64,000 bases of DNA from Methylobacterium oryzihabitans (GTDB lineage Bacteria > Pseudomonadota > Alphaproteobacteria > Rhizobiales > Beijerinckiaceae). Positions within the stretch are counted from its first letter, which is position 1; the number at the start of each line of letters is the position of its first letter. Shown one piece after another: positions 34,127 through 43,290 of the stretch. Location of the stretch: the NCBI RefSeq assembly GCF_004004555.2, contig NZ_SACP01000009.1, forward strand, positions 1 through 64,000, in the 5' to 3' direction. Below the pieces are notes generated by a model, which was given only the letters and a program-made list of their open reading frames with translations, was not told where the DNA came from and made no database searches. The position numbers and the translations under genes are program-made.

Positions 34127-35799
34127 GCGACCTCCGGCGCGACGGGCTCGCGCGTAAATCCGGGATGTTCGAAAAATCGCCGCCCCGGAATCGCGTCGAG
34201 GAGGGCGCGGGTATAAGCCTCGCGCGGCGCGGAGAAGACGTCGCGCGTCGCCCCCTCCTCGACGATCCGGCCCTTCTGCAGGACGATCACCCGGTCGGCG
34301 ATCTCGGCGGCGATGCGCAGGTCGTGGGTGATGAAGATCATCGCGAGGCGCATCTCGCGGCGCAGTTCGGCGAGCAGCGCCAGCACCTGGGCCTGGACCG
34401 AGACGTCGAGGGCCGAGACCGCCTCGTCGGCGATCAGCACCTGCGGCTGCAGCACCAGCGCCCGGGCGATGCAGATGCGCTGGCGCTGCCCGCCGGAGAA
34501 TTCGTGCGGATAGCGCTCCGCCGCTGCCGCTGTGAGACCGACACGCTCCAGGAGCGTGCGGGCGGCCGCCATCGCTTCGCGGCGCGGGGTGCCGTACGCC
34601 ATCGGCCCGCGGGCGACCGCGTCCCCGACCTTCTGGCGTGGGTCGAGGCTCGCGAAGGGGTCTTGGAACACGATCTGGAGCCCACGCCGGGCCCGGCGCA
34701 GGGCCTCGCCTTGGAGCGAGCGCAGATCCTCGCCGCCGAGCCGGATCGCGCCGCCGTCGGGCTCGGTCAGGCGCATGATCATCCGCCCGAGGGTCGACTT
34801 GCCCGATCCGGATTCGCCCACGACCGCGAGGGTCTCGCCCTGGTGCAGGGCGAGCGAGAGGCCGTCCGCGGCGACGACCCGGCGCGGCGGTTGGAACAAG
34901 CCCCGTCGCACCGTGAAGGTCTTGCGCAGGTCCTCGACGGAGAGGACCGGCGCTCCCTCCGGCCGGGGAGCCGGCGGACGCAGCCGCGCGCGGGGCACCG
35001 CGTCGATCAGCGCCTGGGTATAGGGATCGCGGGGCCGGCGCAGAACCGCCTCCGCGCTCCCGGTCTCGACCACGCGCCCGCCCCGCAGCACCACGACCCG
35101 GTCGGCGACATCGGCGACGACGCCGAAATCGTGGGTGATGAGGAGCACGCCCATGCCGCGCTCGCGCCTGAGATCGTCGATCAGCCGCAGGATCTGCGCC
35201 TGGGTCGTCACATCGAGGGCCGTCGTCGGCTCGTCGGCGACGAGGAGGGCCGGCCGGTTCGCCATCGCGATGGCGATCATCACCCGCTGGCGCTGGCCGC
35301 CGGAGAGCTCGAACGGGTAGGAGCGGGCGAGAAGCCCGGGCGTCGGCAGGCCGACCTGGGCGAGCAGGCCTTCGACCCGGGCCCGCATCTCGTCGCGCGG
35401 CAGCCCGCCCTGGTGGGTGCGGATCGTCTCGGCGATCTGGGCGCCGACGCGCTTCAGCGGGTTGAGGGACGACAACGGCTCCTGGAAGATCATCCCGGCC
35501 TCGCCGCCGCGGAAGGCCCGCAGGTCGGGGCCTGACAGCCGCGCGGTGTCGCGCCCGTTCACCGCGACCGCGCCGCCGGCGACGCGCACCCCGGACGGCA
35601 GCAGGGAGAGGATCGCGTGCGCGATCATCGACTTGCCGGAACCCGACTCGCCGACGAGGCAGACCACCTCGTTGCGCTGGATCGCGAAGGAGACGTCCTC
35701 GACCGCGTAGGCCCGGTCGCCGCCCCGCGGCAGCGCGATGGTGAGCCCGTCGACGGCTAGGACGGGAGCCGTGGATACGGGAGCTTTGGCGTCGGTCAT
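34123..35799 (-). CDS. fused double ABC ATPase of peptide transporter (GsiA-like)
   Basis: 558 aa from the ATG at 35799. Two complete ABC cassettes lie in tandem, each with Walker A GESGSGKS, signature SGGQRQR, Walker B and H-loop, and each followed by an oligopeptide-type C-terminal extension ([10 protein letters not shown] after the first, [11 protein letters not shown] near the end). In most Dpp/Opp systems these are separate DppD and DppF proteins; the fused form is typical of GsiA, the glutathione importer ATPase. Together with ggt and the M20 enzyme in the operon, a gamma-glutamyl peptide or glutathione substrate is plausible. Confidence 0.85.
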   Translation of the reverse strand: MTDAKAPVSTAPVLAVDGLTIALPRGGDRAYAVEDVSFAIQRNEVVCLVGESGSGKSMIAHAILSLLPSGVRVAGGAVAVNGRDTARLSGPDLRAFRGGEAGMIFQEPLSSLNPLKRVGAQIAETIRTHQGGLPRDEMRARVEGLLAQVGLPTPGLLARSYPFELSGGQRQRVMIAIAMANRPALLVADEPTTALDVTTQAQILRLIDDLRRERGMGVLLITHDFGVVADVADRVVVLRGGRVVETGSAEAVLRRPRDPYTQALIDAVPRARLRPPAPRPEGAPVLSVEDLRKTFTVRRGLFQPPRRVVAADGLSLALHQGETLAVVGESGSGKSTLGRMIMRLTEPDGGAIRLGGEDLRSLQGEALRRARRGLQIVFQDPFASLDPRQKVGDAVARGPMAYGTPRREAMAAARTLLERVGLTAAAAERYPHEFSGGQRQRICIARALVLQPQVLIADEAVSALDVSVQAQVLALLAELRREMRLAMIFITHDLRIAAEIADRVIVLQKGRIVEEGATRDVFSAPREAYTRALLDAIPGRRFFEHPGFTREPVAPEVA

Positions 35800-35804
35800 G
35801 GTCG

Positions 35805-36638
35805 TCAGCCCCGGCGCCGCGCGATGCGCGGGTTGAGCACGTCGCTCAGGCCCTCGCCGAACAGGTTGATGGCGAGCACGGTGACGAGGATGGCGAGGCC
35901 CGGGAACACGCTCGCCCACCACGCCTGCCGGATCGAGCTGCGGGCCGAGCCGACCATGAAGCCCCAGGACATCATGTTGGGATCGCCCAGGCCGAGGAAG
36001 GAGAGCGCGCTCTCGATGAGGATCGCGCTCGCCACAGTGAGCGAGGCCGTGACGAGGATCGGCGAGACCGTGTTCGGCAGCACGTGCCCCAACACCACCC
36101 GCCCGGCGCGCTCGCCCTGGCAGATCGCCGCCTCGACGAATTCCCGGCGGCGCAGGCGTAGGAACTCGGCCCGGGTGAGCCGCGCCAGCGGCGGCCAGGA
36201 TACCGCGCCGATCGTGGCGACGATGGTGGCGAGCGAGGGCGTGAAGGTCGCGACGAGCAGGATCGCCAGCACGAAGGCGGGGATCGTCTGGAACAGCTCG
36301 GTCATGCGCATCAGCGCCGCGTCGAGCCCGCCGCCGGCATAGCCGGCGAGCGCCCCGACCGTCACCCCGATGACGAGCGCCGCCAGCGCCGAGGCGATGC
36401 CGATGAGGAGCGAGACCCGGGCCCCGTGGGCGATGCCCGCCGCGACGTCGCGCCCGAGGGTGTCGGCCCCGAGCCGCATCCCGTCCTCGCCGGGCGGGGC
36501 GAAGGGCGTCGCCACCATCTCCCAGGGGGATTCGGGGTAGAGGAAGGGGGCGCTCGCCGCGAGGACCAGCACCGCCAGGATGAGCACGAGCCCGGCCATG
36601 CCGCTCGGGTGGCGCAGGAAAGCCTTGAGCGCGTCCAT
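35805..36638 (-). CDS. peptide ABC transporter permease (DppC/GsiD-like)
   Basis: 277 aa with six membrane segments and the BPD_transp_1 coupling motif EAAICQGERAGRVVLGHVLPNTVSP near residue 165. The N-terminus (FLRHPSGMAGLVLILAVLVLAASAPFL) is typical of DppC. The PDP-like LGADTLGRDVAAGIAHGARVSL segment near residue 55 is family-specific. It starts 1 nt after the DppB-type gene ends and lies 5 nt before the ATPase gene. Confidence 0.87.
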   Translation of the reverse strand: MDALKAFLRHPSGMAGLVLILAVLVLAASAPFLYPESPWEMVATPFAPPGEDGMRLGADTLGRDVAAGIAHGARVSLLIGIASALAALVIGVTVGALAGYAGGGLDAALMRMTELFQTIPAFVLAILLVATFTPSLATIVATIGAVSWPPLARLTRAEFLRLRRREFVEAAICQGERAGRVVLGHVLPNTVSPILVTASLTVASAILIESALSFLGLGDPNMMSWGFMVGSARSSIRQAWWASVFPGLAILVTVLAINLFGEGLSDVLNPRIARRRG

Positions 36639-36639
36639 C

Positions 36640-37641
36640 TCAGGCGCTCCCCGCCCGCATGCGCGGATCGATGAGCCGGTAGGCCAGATCCGTCGCGAGG
36701 TTGAACAGGATGACGATGACGGAGAGGATGAGGAATACGCCGAGCATCACCGGGTAGTCGCGCTGGAGCAGCGCGTCGAAGGTGAGCCGGCCGAGCCCCG
36801 GCCAGGCGAACACCGTCTCGACCACGACCGCGCCGCCGACGAGGGCGCCGGCCTGCATGCCCGCGACCGTGACCACCGGCACGAGGGCGTTGCGCAGCAT
36901 GTGCCCGACGACGATCTGCGCTCCGTTGAGGCCCTTGGCGCGGGCGGTCTTCACGAAGTCCTGCTGCGCCACCTCGATGATCGAGGCCCGCATCAGCCGA
37001 GCGTAGATCGCGAGGTAGATGGCCCCGAGGGAGGCCGCCGGCATCGCGAGGTATTTGAGGAGATCGAGGGCCTGGCCCAGGGGGCCGAGCCGGGCGTTGA
37101 TCGTGCCGTAGCCGAAGGGCGGCAGCCAATCGAGCCAGACCGAGAAGACCAGGACCAGCATCAGCCCGAGCCAGAACACCGGCATGGCGTAGAGCACGAG
37201 CGACAGGACCGTGAAGGCGGTGTCGGCGGCGCTGCCCGCCGCGAGGCCGGCCATCACGCCGAGGGTCGAGCCGAGGAGGAGCGCGAGGGCGAAGGCCGTG
37301 ACCGTCAGGAGGAGGGTGGCGGGAAGGCGCTCGCGGATCAGGTCGAGGACCGGCCGGCGCTGCTGGGTCGAGGTGCCGAGATCGAGCCGCACCACCCGGC
37401 CGAGATGGCGCGCGAGCTGCACCGCGTAGGGCTGGTCGAGGCCGTACTCGGCGCGCAGGTCGGCAAGCAGCTTCGCGTCCGCGCCGCCCGACTGCCCGGC
37501 CATCACCTGCGCCGGGTCGCCGGGCGCGGCCCGCACGAGCGCAAAGTTGAAGGTCGCGATCACCAGGACCACGGCCACGAGCCGGACGATCCACGCACCG
37601 AGCGCGATCCCGATTTCGGCGGCACGTCTCATGCCGGTCAC
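36640..37641 (-). CDS. peptide ABC transporter permease (DppB/GsiC-like)
   Basis: 333 aa with six membrane segments. The N-terminus carries the family pattern FALVRAAPGDPAQVMAGQSG near residue 34. The later coupling segment VKTARAKGLNGAQIVVGHMLRNALVPVVT near residue 205 is the DppB-type EAA loop. It overlaps the binding-protein stop by 4 nt. With the DppC-type partner it forms the transmembrane channel of the importer. Confidence 0.87.
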   Translation of the reverse strand: MTGMRRAAEIGIALGAWIVRLVAVVLVIATFNFALVRAAPGDPAQVMAGQSGGADAKLLADLRAEYGLDQPYAVQLARHLGRVVRLDLGTSTQQRRPVLDLIRERLPATLLLTVTAFALALLLGSTLGVMAGLAAGSAADTAFTVLSLVLYAMPVFWLGLMLVLVFSVWLDWLPPFGYGTINARLGPLGQALDLLKYLAMPAASLGAIYLAIYARLMRASIIEVAQQDFVKTARAKGLNGAQIVVGHMLRNALVPVVTVAGMQAGALVGGAVVVETVFAWPGLGRLTFDALLQRDYPVMLGVFLILSVIVILFNLATDLAYRLIDPRMRAGSA

Positions 37642-39215
37642 GACCTCGTCACCGCGCCGAAGGTCTCGTGCGAGCCGATCGCCGTCGTCACGACGTCCTT
37701 GAGGCTATTGTCGTAGATGATCGGGTACTCGATCTCGAGCGTCCAGGCTACGGGCACGTCTTCGACCAGGATCTGCTGGACCTTGGTGTAGAGCTCCTGG
37801 CGCTTCTTCTCGTCCAGCGCGCTCGCGGCCTCGTCGAACAGCCGGTCCACCTCGGGGTTCGAGTAGCCCTGCGTGTTCGAGAACAGGATGCCCTTGACGA
37901 TGTTCGAGGTCACGTAGGTGCGCGAGACGCCGAGCGCCGGGTCGCCGAGCTGGTAGAGCAGGTTCGTCGTCATCTGGTAGTCCCAGTTGCCGATCCGCGA
38001 CGCCCAGCCCGCCATGTCGGTCGCTTCGAGCACGAGGTCGATGCCGACGCGGGCGAAGGACTGGCGGTAGAACTCCGCCGAGCGCTGATAGGATTCGCCG
38101 TAGGGCGGCACCAGGAACTTGACCTCGACCCGCTTGCCGCCGGCGCCGGGTTTCAGGCCCATCTCGTCGAGCAGAGCCTTTGCCTTGTCGAGGCTGTACT
38201 CGTACTTACGGACGTTCGGGTCGTAGAACTTCGTCTTCGAAGCGATCGGCCCGGTCGCGACCTTCGCCTGCCCGAAATAGACGCGCTTGGCGAGCGCCTC
38301 GCGGTCGAGAGCGTACATCACCGCCTGGCGGAAGCGCCGGTCGTTCAGCGGCGCGACGCGGTTGTTCATCTCGAGCCACTGCAGCGGCGCGAAGTATTCG
38401 TAGCCCGCGGTGGTGACGGCGAGATTCGGGCGGGCCTTGAGACGGGCGACGTCGTAGAACTCGACGTCGGACCATTGCGCGAGCTGCACCGTGCCGTTCT
38501 CGAGGGCGAGCGTGCGCGAAGCCGCGTCGGGAATGACCCGGTAGATGATCTCGTCGAGGTGCGGCTCGTCCTTGCGGTAGTAGCCATCGTGGCGCACGAG
38601 GTGGACGTGCGAGCCGCGCACCCATTCCTTGAGCTTGAACGGGCCGGTCCCGATGGCCTTGTCGTTCATCGGGTTCTTGCGGAAGTCGGTCCCCTCGTAG
38701 ACGTGCTTCGGGACGATCGGCGCGGTGGTGCAGTCGAACGAGCCGAGGAACGGCGCGAAGGGCTCCTTCAACGTGAAGACCACGGTCAGGGGATCGGGCG
38801 CCTCGGCCCTCGCCACGCGTCGGAAGGTGTTGCGCGCCCGTGGATGGGTCTCCATCAGCAGGGTCATGCACGAGAACACGACGTCCTGCGCCGTCATCGG
38901 CGTGCCGTCGTGGAAGGTGATGCCCGGAAACAGCCGGAACGTGTAGGTGAGCCCGTCCGGCGAGATCTCCCAGGACCGCGCCATGCCGGGCATCGGCTTC
39001 AGGTCGGGGGCGTATTTGAGCAGGCTCTCGTAGATCTTGCCGCCGAGGGTCAGCGTCGGCTGCTGCTGGTTCAGGGCGGTGACGAGGATCGGCGGCTCGG
39101 GCTGGATGATGACGTTGAGCGTGCCGCCGCGACCTTGCGCCGCCGCCCGTCCCGCGCCGAGCGGCAGGGACGCGGCGCCGGCGAGCAATCCCCCGGTGAA
39201 CTGGCGGCGATCCAT
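37638..39215 (-). CDS. peptide-type substrate-binding protein (SBP family 5)
   Basis: 525 aa. The N-terminus MDRRQFTGGLLAGAASLPLG has a twin-arginine-type signal (RRQFTG). The family-5 signature KIYESLLKYAPDLKPMPGMARSWEISPDG, then TYTFRLFPGITFHDGTPMTAQDVVFS, is clear. It is the first gene of a seven-gene coupled operon (binding protein, two permeases, fused ATPase, M20 peptidase, PPOX protein, GGT). An inverted repeat lies 13 bp before the start. Confidence 0.87.
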   Translation of the reverse strand: MDRRQFTGGLLAGAASLPLGAGRAAAQGRGGTLNVIIQPEPPILVTALNQQQPTLTLGGKIYESLLKYAPDLKPMPGMARSWEISPDGLTYTFRLFPGITFHDGTPMTAQDVVFSCMTLLMETHPRARNTFRRVARAEAPDPLTVVFTLKEPFAPFLGSFDCTTAPIVPKHVYEGTDFRKNPMNDKAIGTGPFKLKEWVRGSHVHLVRHDGYYRKDEPHLDEIIYRVIPDAASRTLALENGTVQLAQWSDVEFYDVARLKARPNLAVTTAGYEYFAPLQWLEMNNRVAPLNDRRFRQAVMYALDREALAKRVYFGQAKVATGPIASKTKFYDPNVRKYEYSLDKAKALLDEMGLKPGAGGKRVEVKFLVPPYGESYQRSAEFYRQSFARVGIDLVLEATDMAGWASRIGNWDYQMTTNLLYQLGDPALGVSRTYVTSNIVKGILFSNTQGYSNPEVDRLFDEAASALDEKKRQELYTKVQQILVEDVPVAWTLEIEYPIIYDNSLKDVVTTAIGSHETFGAVTRS

Positions 39216-39227
39216 CCCGGCCTCTCC

Positions 39228-39244
39228 CGATCGTTGAGCGATCG
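39228..39244. promoter_or_regulatory. inverted repeat before the peptide operon
   Basis: CGATCG-TTGAG-CGATCG, 13 bp upstream of the binding-protein start and in the divergent spacer with the AraC-type gene. It is a candidate regulator site, though CGATCG is a common word in GC-rich DNA. Confidence 0.3.
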
Positions 39245-39395
39245 TGAGAGCCTAGCCGAGCGAATACCGGCCCGCCGTCGCATCCGGGCCGCCGAGTATC
39301 GCGATCGGGCCAGCCGGCGGGCTGCGATGGCAGCCGAGCGTGGTATGCAGGTTGCCTCCCCCGGCCTGGTCGATCGTCCGTCCAAGGAGCGCAGG

Positions 39396-40241
39396 ATGAG
39401 GAAGCCGTTCCCGCTTGAGGCTGAGCGGTGCGAGACGATCCCGCAGGGACGGCGGGCCGCCGACCCGCGGGCGGCCCGCGCGCTCTCGGCCAGCCTCCAG
39501 GCCGTGCCGCGCCGGGTGGGCGGGATGGGGGCGTTCTACCCCGATACCAGCACCAGCACCCGGCACGCCCACGCGCGCGGGCAGTTCATCCTCGGCGTCA
39601 CCGGGGTCACCGCGATGCTGACCGACGAGGGGTGCTTCGTCGTCCCGCCGGATCACGGGCTGTGGATCCCGCCGGGCGTGGTGCACCAGTCCCGATCATG
39701 GGCGGATGTGGAGGTGCAGACCCTCTACGTCGAGGCCGACGCGATGCCGGCCGGTCACGGCGCCTGCCGCCTGGTGCGCACGACGCCGCTCCTGCGGGCG
39801 CTCCTCGCCGAGGTGCTGGCGATGCCGGTCCTCTACGACGAGCACGGACGGGAGGGCCGGCTCGTCGACCTCCTGCTCGCGGAGATCGGTCGGATGCCCG
39901 CCTCCTCGCTCCACGTCGCGGTGCCGCAGGACGACCGTCTCGGCCGGATCTGCGAGAGCGTGCTCTCCCGCGCCGGCGAGACCCGGACCCTCGACGAGTG
40001 GGCGCTCCTCACGGGCTTGAGCCGCCGGACGATCACGCGCCTGTTCCGCCGCGAGACCGGGATGAGCTTCTCGGCCTGGCAGCAGCGGGTGCGCCTCATG
40101 GAGGCGCTCGCCCGCCTCGGCGGCGGCGCCTCCGTCACCAGCGTCGCCCTCGATGTCGGCTACGACAGCCCGAGCGCCTTCACGGCGATGTTCAAGCGGG
40201 TCCTCGGCACCTGCCCGCGGACCTACCTCGACTGGGCCTGA
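39396..40241 (+). CDS. AraC-family regulator with cupin sensor
   Basis: 281 aa from the ATG at 39396, with AAGGAG 6 nt before it. An N-terminal cupin (HAHARGQFILGVTGVTAMLTDEG, then PPDHGLWIPPGVVHQ) precedes the AraC DNA-binding region (RTLDEWALLTGLSRRTITRLFRRETGMSFSAWQQRVRLMEAL and VTSVALDVGYDSPSAFTAMFKRVLGTCPRTYL). It is divergent from the peptide transporter operon across 180 bp and is the likely regulator of it. Its last 19 nt overlap the convergent IclR gene. Confidence 0.85.
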   Translation: MRKPFPLEAERCETIPQGRRAADPRAARALSASLQAVPRRVGGMGAFYPDTSTSTRHAHARGQFILGVTGVTAMLTDEGCFVVPPDHGLWIPPGVVHQSRSWADVEVQTLYVEADAMPAGHGACRLVRTTPLLRALLAEVLAMPVLYDEHGREGRLVDLLLAEIGRMPASSLHVAVPQDDRLGRICESVLSRAGETRTLDEWALLTGLSRRTITRLFRRETGMSFSAWQQRVRLMEALARLGGGASVTSVALDVGYDSPSAFTAMFKRVLGTCPRTYLDWA

Positions 40242-41032
40242 GGGCCGGGCTCCGCGAGGCCATGGTGGGACAGGGCCGCCTTCAGGATGGCGGCGGTCTC
40301 GGGCCGCCGCGCGAGGCAGCGCGAGGTCGGCCCCGCGACGACGATCGAGAGCCGGCGGTCGCCGAGGGGGAGCGGGAGGGCGACGCCGGCGAGGTCGGCG
40401 ATGTACTCCGAGTCGCTCTGGTGATAGCCGCGCTCCTCCGCCTCCAGCAGCGCACGCTCCACGTTCTCCACGCCCAACGGCGTCGTGTCGGAGAAGCGCT
40501 CGAACGCGACCCGGCGGTAGATCGCCTCGCGCGAGGCCGCAGGATACTGGGCGAGGATCGCCCGCCCGGCGGAGCTGGCATGGACCGGAACCCGGTCGCC
40601 GACCCGGGCGTGGTAGCGCACTTGGTGCCGGGATTCCGCCACGACGAGGAACAGGGCGTGGATGCCGGTCAGGGTGCCGACCGCCGTGGTCTCGCCGGTG
40701 GCGGCCGCCACATCGGCCACGAGGTCGTCGACGACGCCCGGCAGCGGCTCGGCCTCAGCCACGGTGAGGGCGAGCGTGAGCCAGCGAGGGGTCGGGTAGT
40801 ACCCTGCCCGCGGCCGCGGCTCGTAGAGATAGCCCCTCTCGACGATCGTCCCGACAAGGTTGAACGTGCTCGAGCGCGGCCAGCCGAGATCGTCCGAGAT
40901 CTCGGCGAGGGTGGCCGGCCGCCGCCGCTCGGCGAAATACTCCATCAGTTCGAGAACGTTGGCTGCCTGCTTGACCTGCATCTGTCCCGTCGCCCCGTGC
41001 CGGTGCGGGGGTCGACCGCCGCCCGGGTTCAT
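40223..41032 (-). CDS. IclR-family regulator
   Basis: 269 aa from 41032; an ATG 17 codons later is an alternative start. It has an N-terminal winged helix (AANVLELMEYFAERRRPATLAEISDDLGWPRSSTFNLVGTIVERGYL) and a C-terminal IclR sensor with RVPVHASSAGRAILAQYPAASREAIYRRVAFERF and a conserved Cys near the end (TSRCLARRPE). It is divergent from the binding-protein/SDR/CoA-transferase genes and probably regulates them, in line with IclR control of catabolic operons. Confidence 0.85.
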   Translation of the reverse strand: MNPGGGRPPHRHGATGQMQVKQAANVLELMEYFAERRRPATLAEISDDLGWPRSSTFNLVGTIVERGYLYEPRPRAGYYPTPRWLTLALTVAEAEPLPGVVDDLVADVAAATGETTAVGTLTGIHALFLVVAESRHQVRYHARVGDRVPVHASSAGRAILAQYPAASREAIYRRVAFERFSDTTPLGVENVERALLEAEERGYHQSDSEYIADLAGVALPLPLGDRRLSIVVAGPTSRCLARRPETAAILKAALSHHGLAEPGPQAQSR

Positions 41033-41121
41033 GGCTGCGCAACCTAACGGCCGGTGCTTCGGGGCACCACACGCATCCCGTCACCCCCGTACCTCCAAGG
41101 GCCCTTGACTTATTCATAAGC

Positions 41122-41138
41122 AGGAATGAAAAATTCCT
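41122..41138. promoter_or_regulatory. inverted repeat in the IclR divergent spacer
   Basis: AGGAAT-GAAAA-ATTCCT is a perfect 6-bp inverted repeat with a 5-bp spacer, in an AT-rich patch that also holds TTGACT (41105-41110). It is the best candidate operator for the IclR protein in this 188-bp spacer. Confidence 0.45.
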
Positions 41139-41220
41139 ACATAAGAATTTGGCGGACCGCGACGATCGGTGCCGTGATGCGGACGGCCGCGATAAGTCGG
41201 CCCGCCGCAGGGAGGAATGC

Positions 41221-42438
41221 ATGTCGCTTCGCCGTACCCTCGGGACGCTCGCCCTCGCCGCCTCGACGATGCTGTCTTCGGGCGCCCTGGCGCAGGTCCC
41301 GGTCAAGATCGGCGTCCTCGCCGATATGTCCGGGATCTTCTCGGATATCGGCGGCGCCGGGGCCGCCGAGGCGACCCGGATGGCCGTCGAGGATTTCGCC
41401 AAGCTGCCGGAGGCGAAGGACCTGAAGGTCGAGGTCGTCGCGGCCGATGCGCAGAACAAGCCCGATATCTCGAGTACCATCGCTCGCAAGTGGTTCGACT
41501 CGGACGGGGTGGACGCCGTCGTCGACATGCCGACGAGCGCAATCTCTCTCGCCCTCGCGCCGCTCGTGCGGGAGAAGAACAAGGTCGCACTATTCACCGC
41601 ATCCGGCTCCTCGGACCTGACCGGCAAATCCTGCACGCCGAACTCCGTCCACTGGACCTACGATACCTGGGCGCTCGCCCACGGCACCGCAGAGGCGATC
41701 ACGAAGGCCGGCGGCAAGTCCTGGTACTTCATCACGGCCGATTTCGCGCTCGGTCATGCGCTCGAGCGCGACGCCAGTGCCGTGGTGAAGGCCGAGGGCG
41801 GCCGGGTGGCGGGGACCGTGCGCCATCCCACCGACGCCAAGGACTTCTCGTCGTTCCTGCTCCAGGCCCAGGCCTCGCAGGCGCAGGTGATCGGCCTGAC
41901 CAATGCGGGCGGCGACACGATCAACGCCATCAAGCAGGCGGCGGAATTCGGCATCGTCCAGAGCGGGCAGCAGCTCGCCGGCATGCTCTTGTTCCTCTCC
42001 GACATCCATTCGCTGGGCCTGCGCACCGCCCAGGGCCTGCGCCTGACGACCGGGTTCTACTGGGACCTGAACGCGGCGACGCGGGCCTTCGGCGAGCGCT
42101 TCGCCGCGCGCAACATCGGCCGCTACCCGACCATGAACCAAGCCGGGGCCTATTCCGCCACGCTGGCTTTCCTGAGGGCCGTCGCGAAAGTCGGATCGGC
42201 CAAGGACGGGGGCGCGGTGGTGAAGGCGATGCGGGAGGCGGGGACCTTCGACGACCCGCTGTTCGGCAAGACGATGTTGCGCGAGGACGGCCGCGTGCTG
42301 CACGACATGATGCTCGTCGAGGTCAAGAAGCCGGACGAATCGAAGAGGCCCTACGACTACTACAAGGTCCTGGCCACCATCCCGGGCACGGAGGCCTTCC
42401 GTCCCCTCAAGGACGGCGGATGCCCGTTCGTGAAGTAG
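41221..42438 (+). CDS. branched-chain-amino-acid-type substrate-binding protein
   Basis: 405 aa from the ATG at 41221, with GGAGG about 5 nt before. The signal peptide is MSLRRTLGTLALAASTMLSSGALAQ. The mature start VPVKIGVLADMSGIFSDIGGAGAAEATRMAVEDF is typical of Peripla_BP_6 (LivJ-like) proteins. No permease or ATPase genes adjoin it, so it must use a transporter encoded elsewhere, or act as a sensor. It is followed by an SDR and a CoA-transferase on the same strand, which suggests uptake of an organic acid or amide that is then activated to a CoA thioester. Confidence 0.85.
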   Translation: MSLRRTLGTLALAASTMLSSGALAQVPVKIGVLADMSGIFSDIGGAGAAEATRMAVEDFAKLPEAKDLKVEVVAADAQNKPDISSTIARKWFDSDGVDAVVDMPTSAISLALAPLVREKNKVALFTASGSSDLTGKSCTPNSVHWTYDTWALAHGTAEAITKAGGKSWYFITADFALGHALERDASAVVKAEGGRVAGTVRHPTDAKDFSSFLLQAQASQAQVIGLTNAGGDTINAIKQAAEFGIVQSGQQLAGMLLFLSDIHSLGLRTAQGLRLTTGFYWDLNAATRAFGERFAARNIGRYPTMNQAGAYSATLAFLRAVAKVGSAKDGGAVVKAMREAGTFDDPLFGKTMLREDGRVLHDMMLVEVKKPDESKRPYDYYKVLATIPGTEAFRPLKDGGCPFVK

Positions 42439-42484
42439 CGGGCGCCGCCCCGACGGCATCTACGCAAGCTAAGGATCAACGACC

Positions 42485-43255
42485 ATGCGACTGGCCAACA
42501 AGCTCGTGGTGGTGACGGCCGCGGCCTCTGGGATGGGACGCGCCGGCGTCGAGCTCTTCCTGCGCGAGGGCGCGCGGGTCGCGGCCATCGACGTGAACGC
42601 CGAGGGGCTCGCGCGGCTTTCCGCCGACATGGCGGCGCAGGGCCATGACGTCGCGACGGTGCGGGCCGACCTCTCGCAGCCCGAGGAGATGCGGGGCTCG
42701 ATCCACGACGCCGCCGCCGCGCTCGGTGGGATCGACGTGCTGTGGGCCCATGCCGGCATCCCCGGGCCCGGCGGCATCGAGAACCTCGACGTATCGGCCT
42801 ACCGGCTCGCCATCGACCTCAACGTCACCTCGGCAGCCCTCGCCGCCGGCGAGGCGATCGGGCACATGCGCGGGCGCGGCGGCGGGTCGATCGTGTTCAC
42901 CGCCTCAGTCTCGGGCCTCGTCGGCTCGATGTGGAGCCCGATCTACTCGGCTGCCAAGTTCGCGGTGGTCGGGCTGACGAAGTCCCTCGCCCAGACCTTC
43001 GCACCCGACAACGTCCGGGTGAACGTCGTCTGCCCGGGCCTCGCCGAGACGCCGATGAAGCTCGGCTTCACCGGCCGCTCGGGCGATCCGGCGGAGGCCG
43101 CCGCCGCCGAAGCGCGCATGGTCTCCGCGGTGCCGATGGGGCGCCTGTGCCGGCCGGAGGAGGCCGCCCACGCGGTGCTCTGGCTCGCCTCGGACGATGC
43201 CTCCTACGTGACGGGCGTGGCCCTGCCCGTCGATGGCGGCTTCACGGCGCGCTGA
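42485..43255 (+). CDS. short-chain dehydrogenase/reductase
   Basis: 256 aa. The cofactor loop reads TAAASGMGRA in place of the usual TGxxxGxG, so the first glycine is alanine. The active site has Ser in TASVSGLVGS, and Tyr and Lys in YSAAKFAVVGLTK; the C-terminus ends in the classic VTGVALPVDGGFTAR. It probably oxidises a hydroxy group with NAD(P). It starts 46 nt after the binding-protein gene and is followed 35 nt later by the CoA-transferase. Confidence 0.87.
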   Translation: MRLANKLVVVTAAASGMGRAGVELFLREGARVAAIDVNAEGLARLSADMAAQGHDVATVRADLSQPEEMRGSIHDAAAALGGIDVLWAHAGIPGPGGIENLDVSAYRLAIDLNVTSAALAAGEAIGHMRGRGGGSIVFTASVSGLVGSMWSPIYSAAKFAVVGLTKSLAQTFAPDNVRVNVVCPGLAETPMKLGFTGRSGDPAEAAAAEARMVSAVPMGRLCRPEEAAHAVLWLASDDASYVTGVALPVDGGFTAR

Positions 43256-43290
43256 GCGCCGGGGCCCGCGCAACGATAAGGAGAAGTGGC

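Noticed and set aside
37668..39395. A long plus-strand frame upstream of the AraC regulator
   Set aside because: It is antisense to the peptide binding-protein gene. Only the part from the ATG at 39396 with its Shine-Dalgarno makes a recognisable protein.
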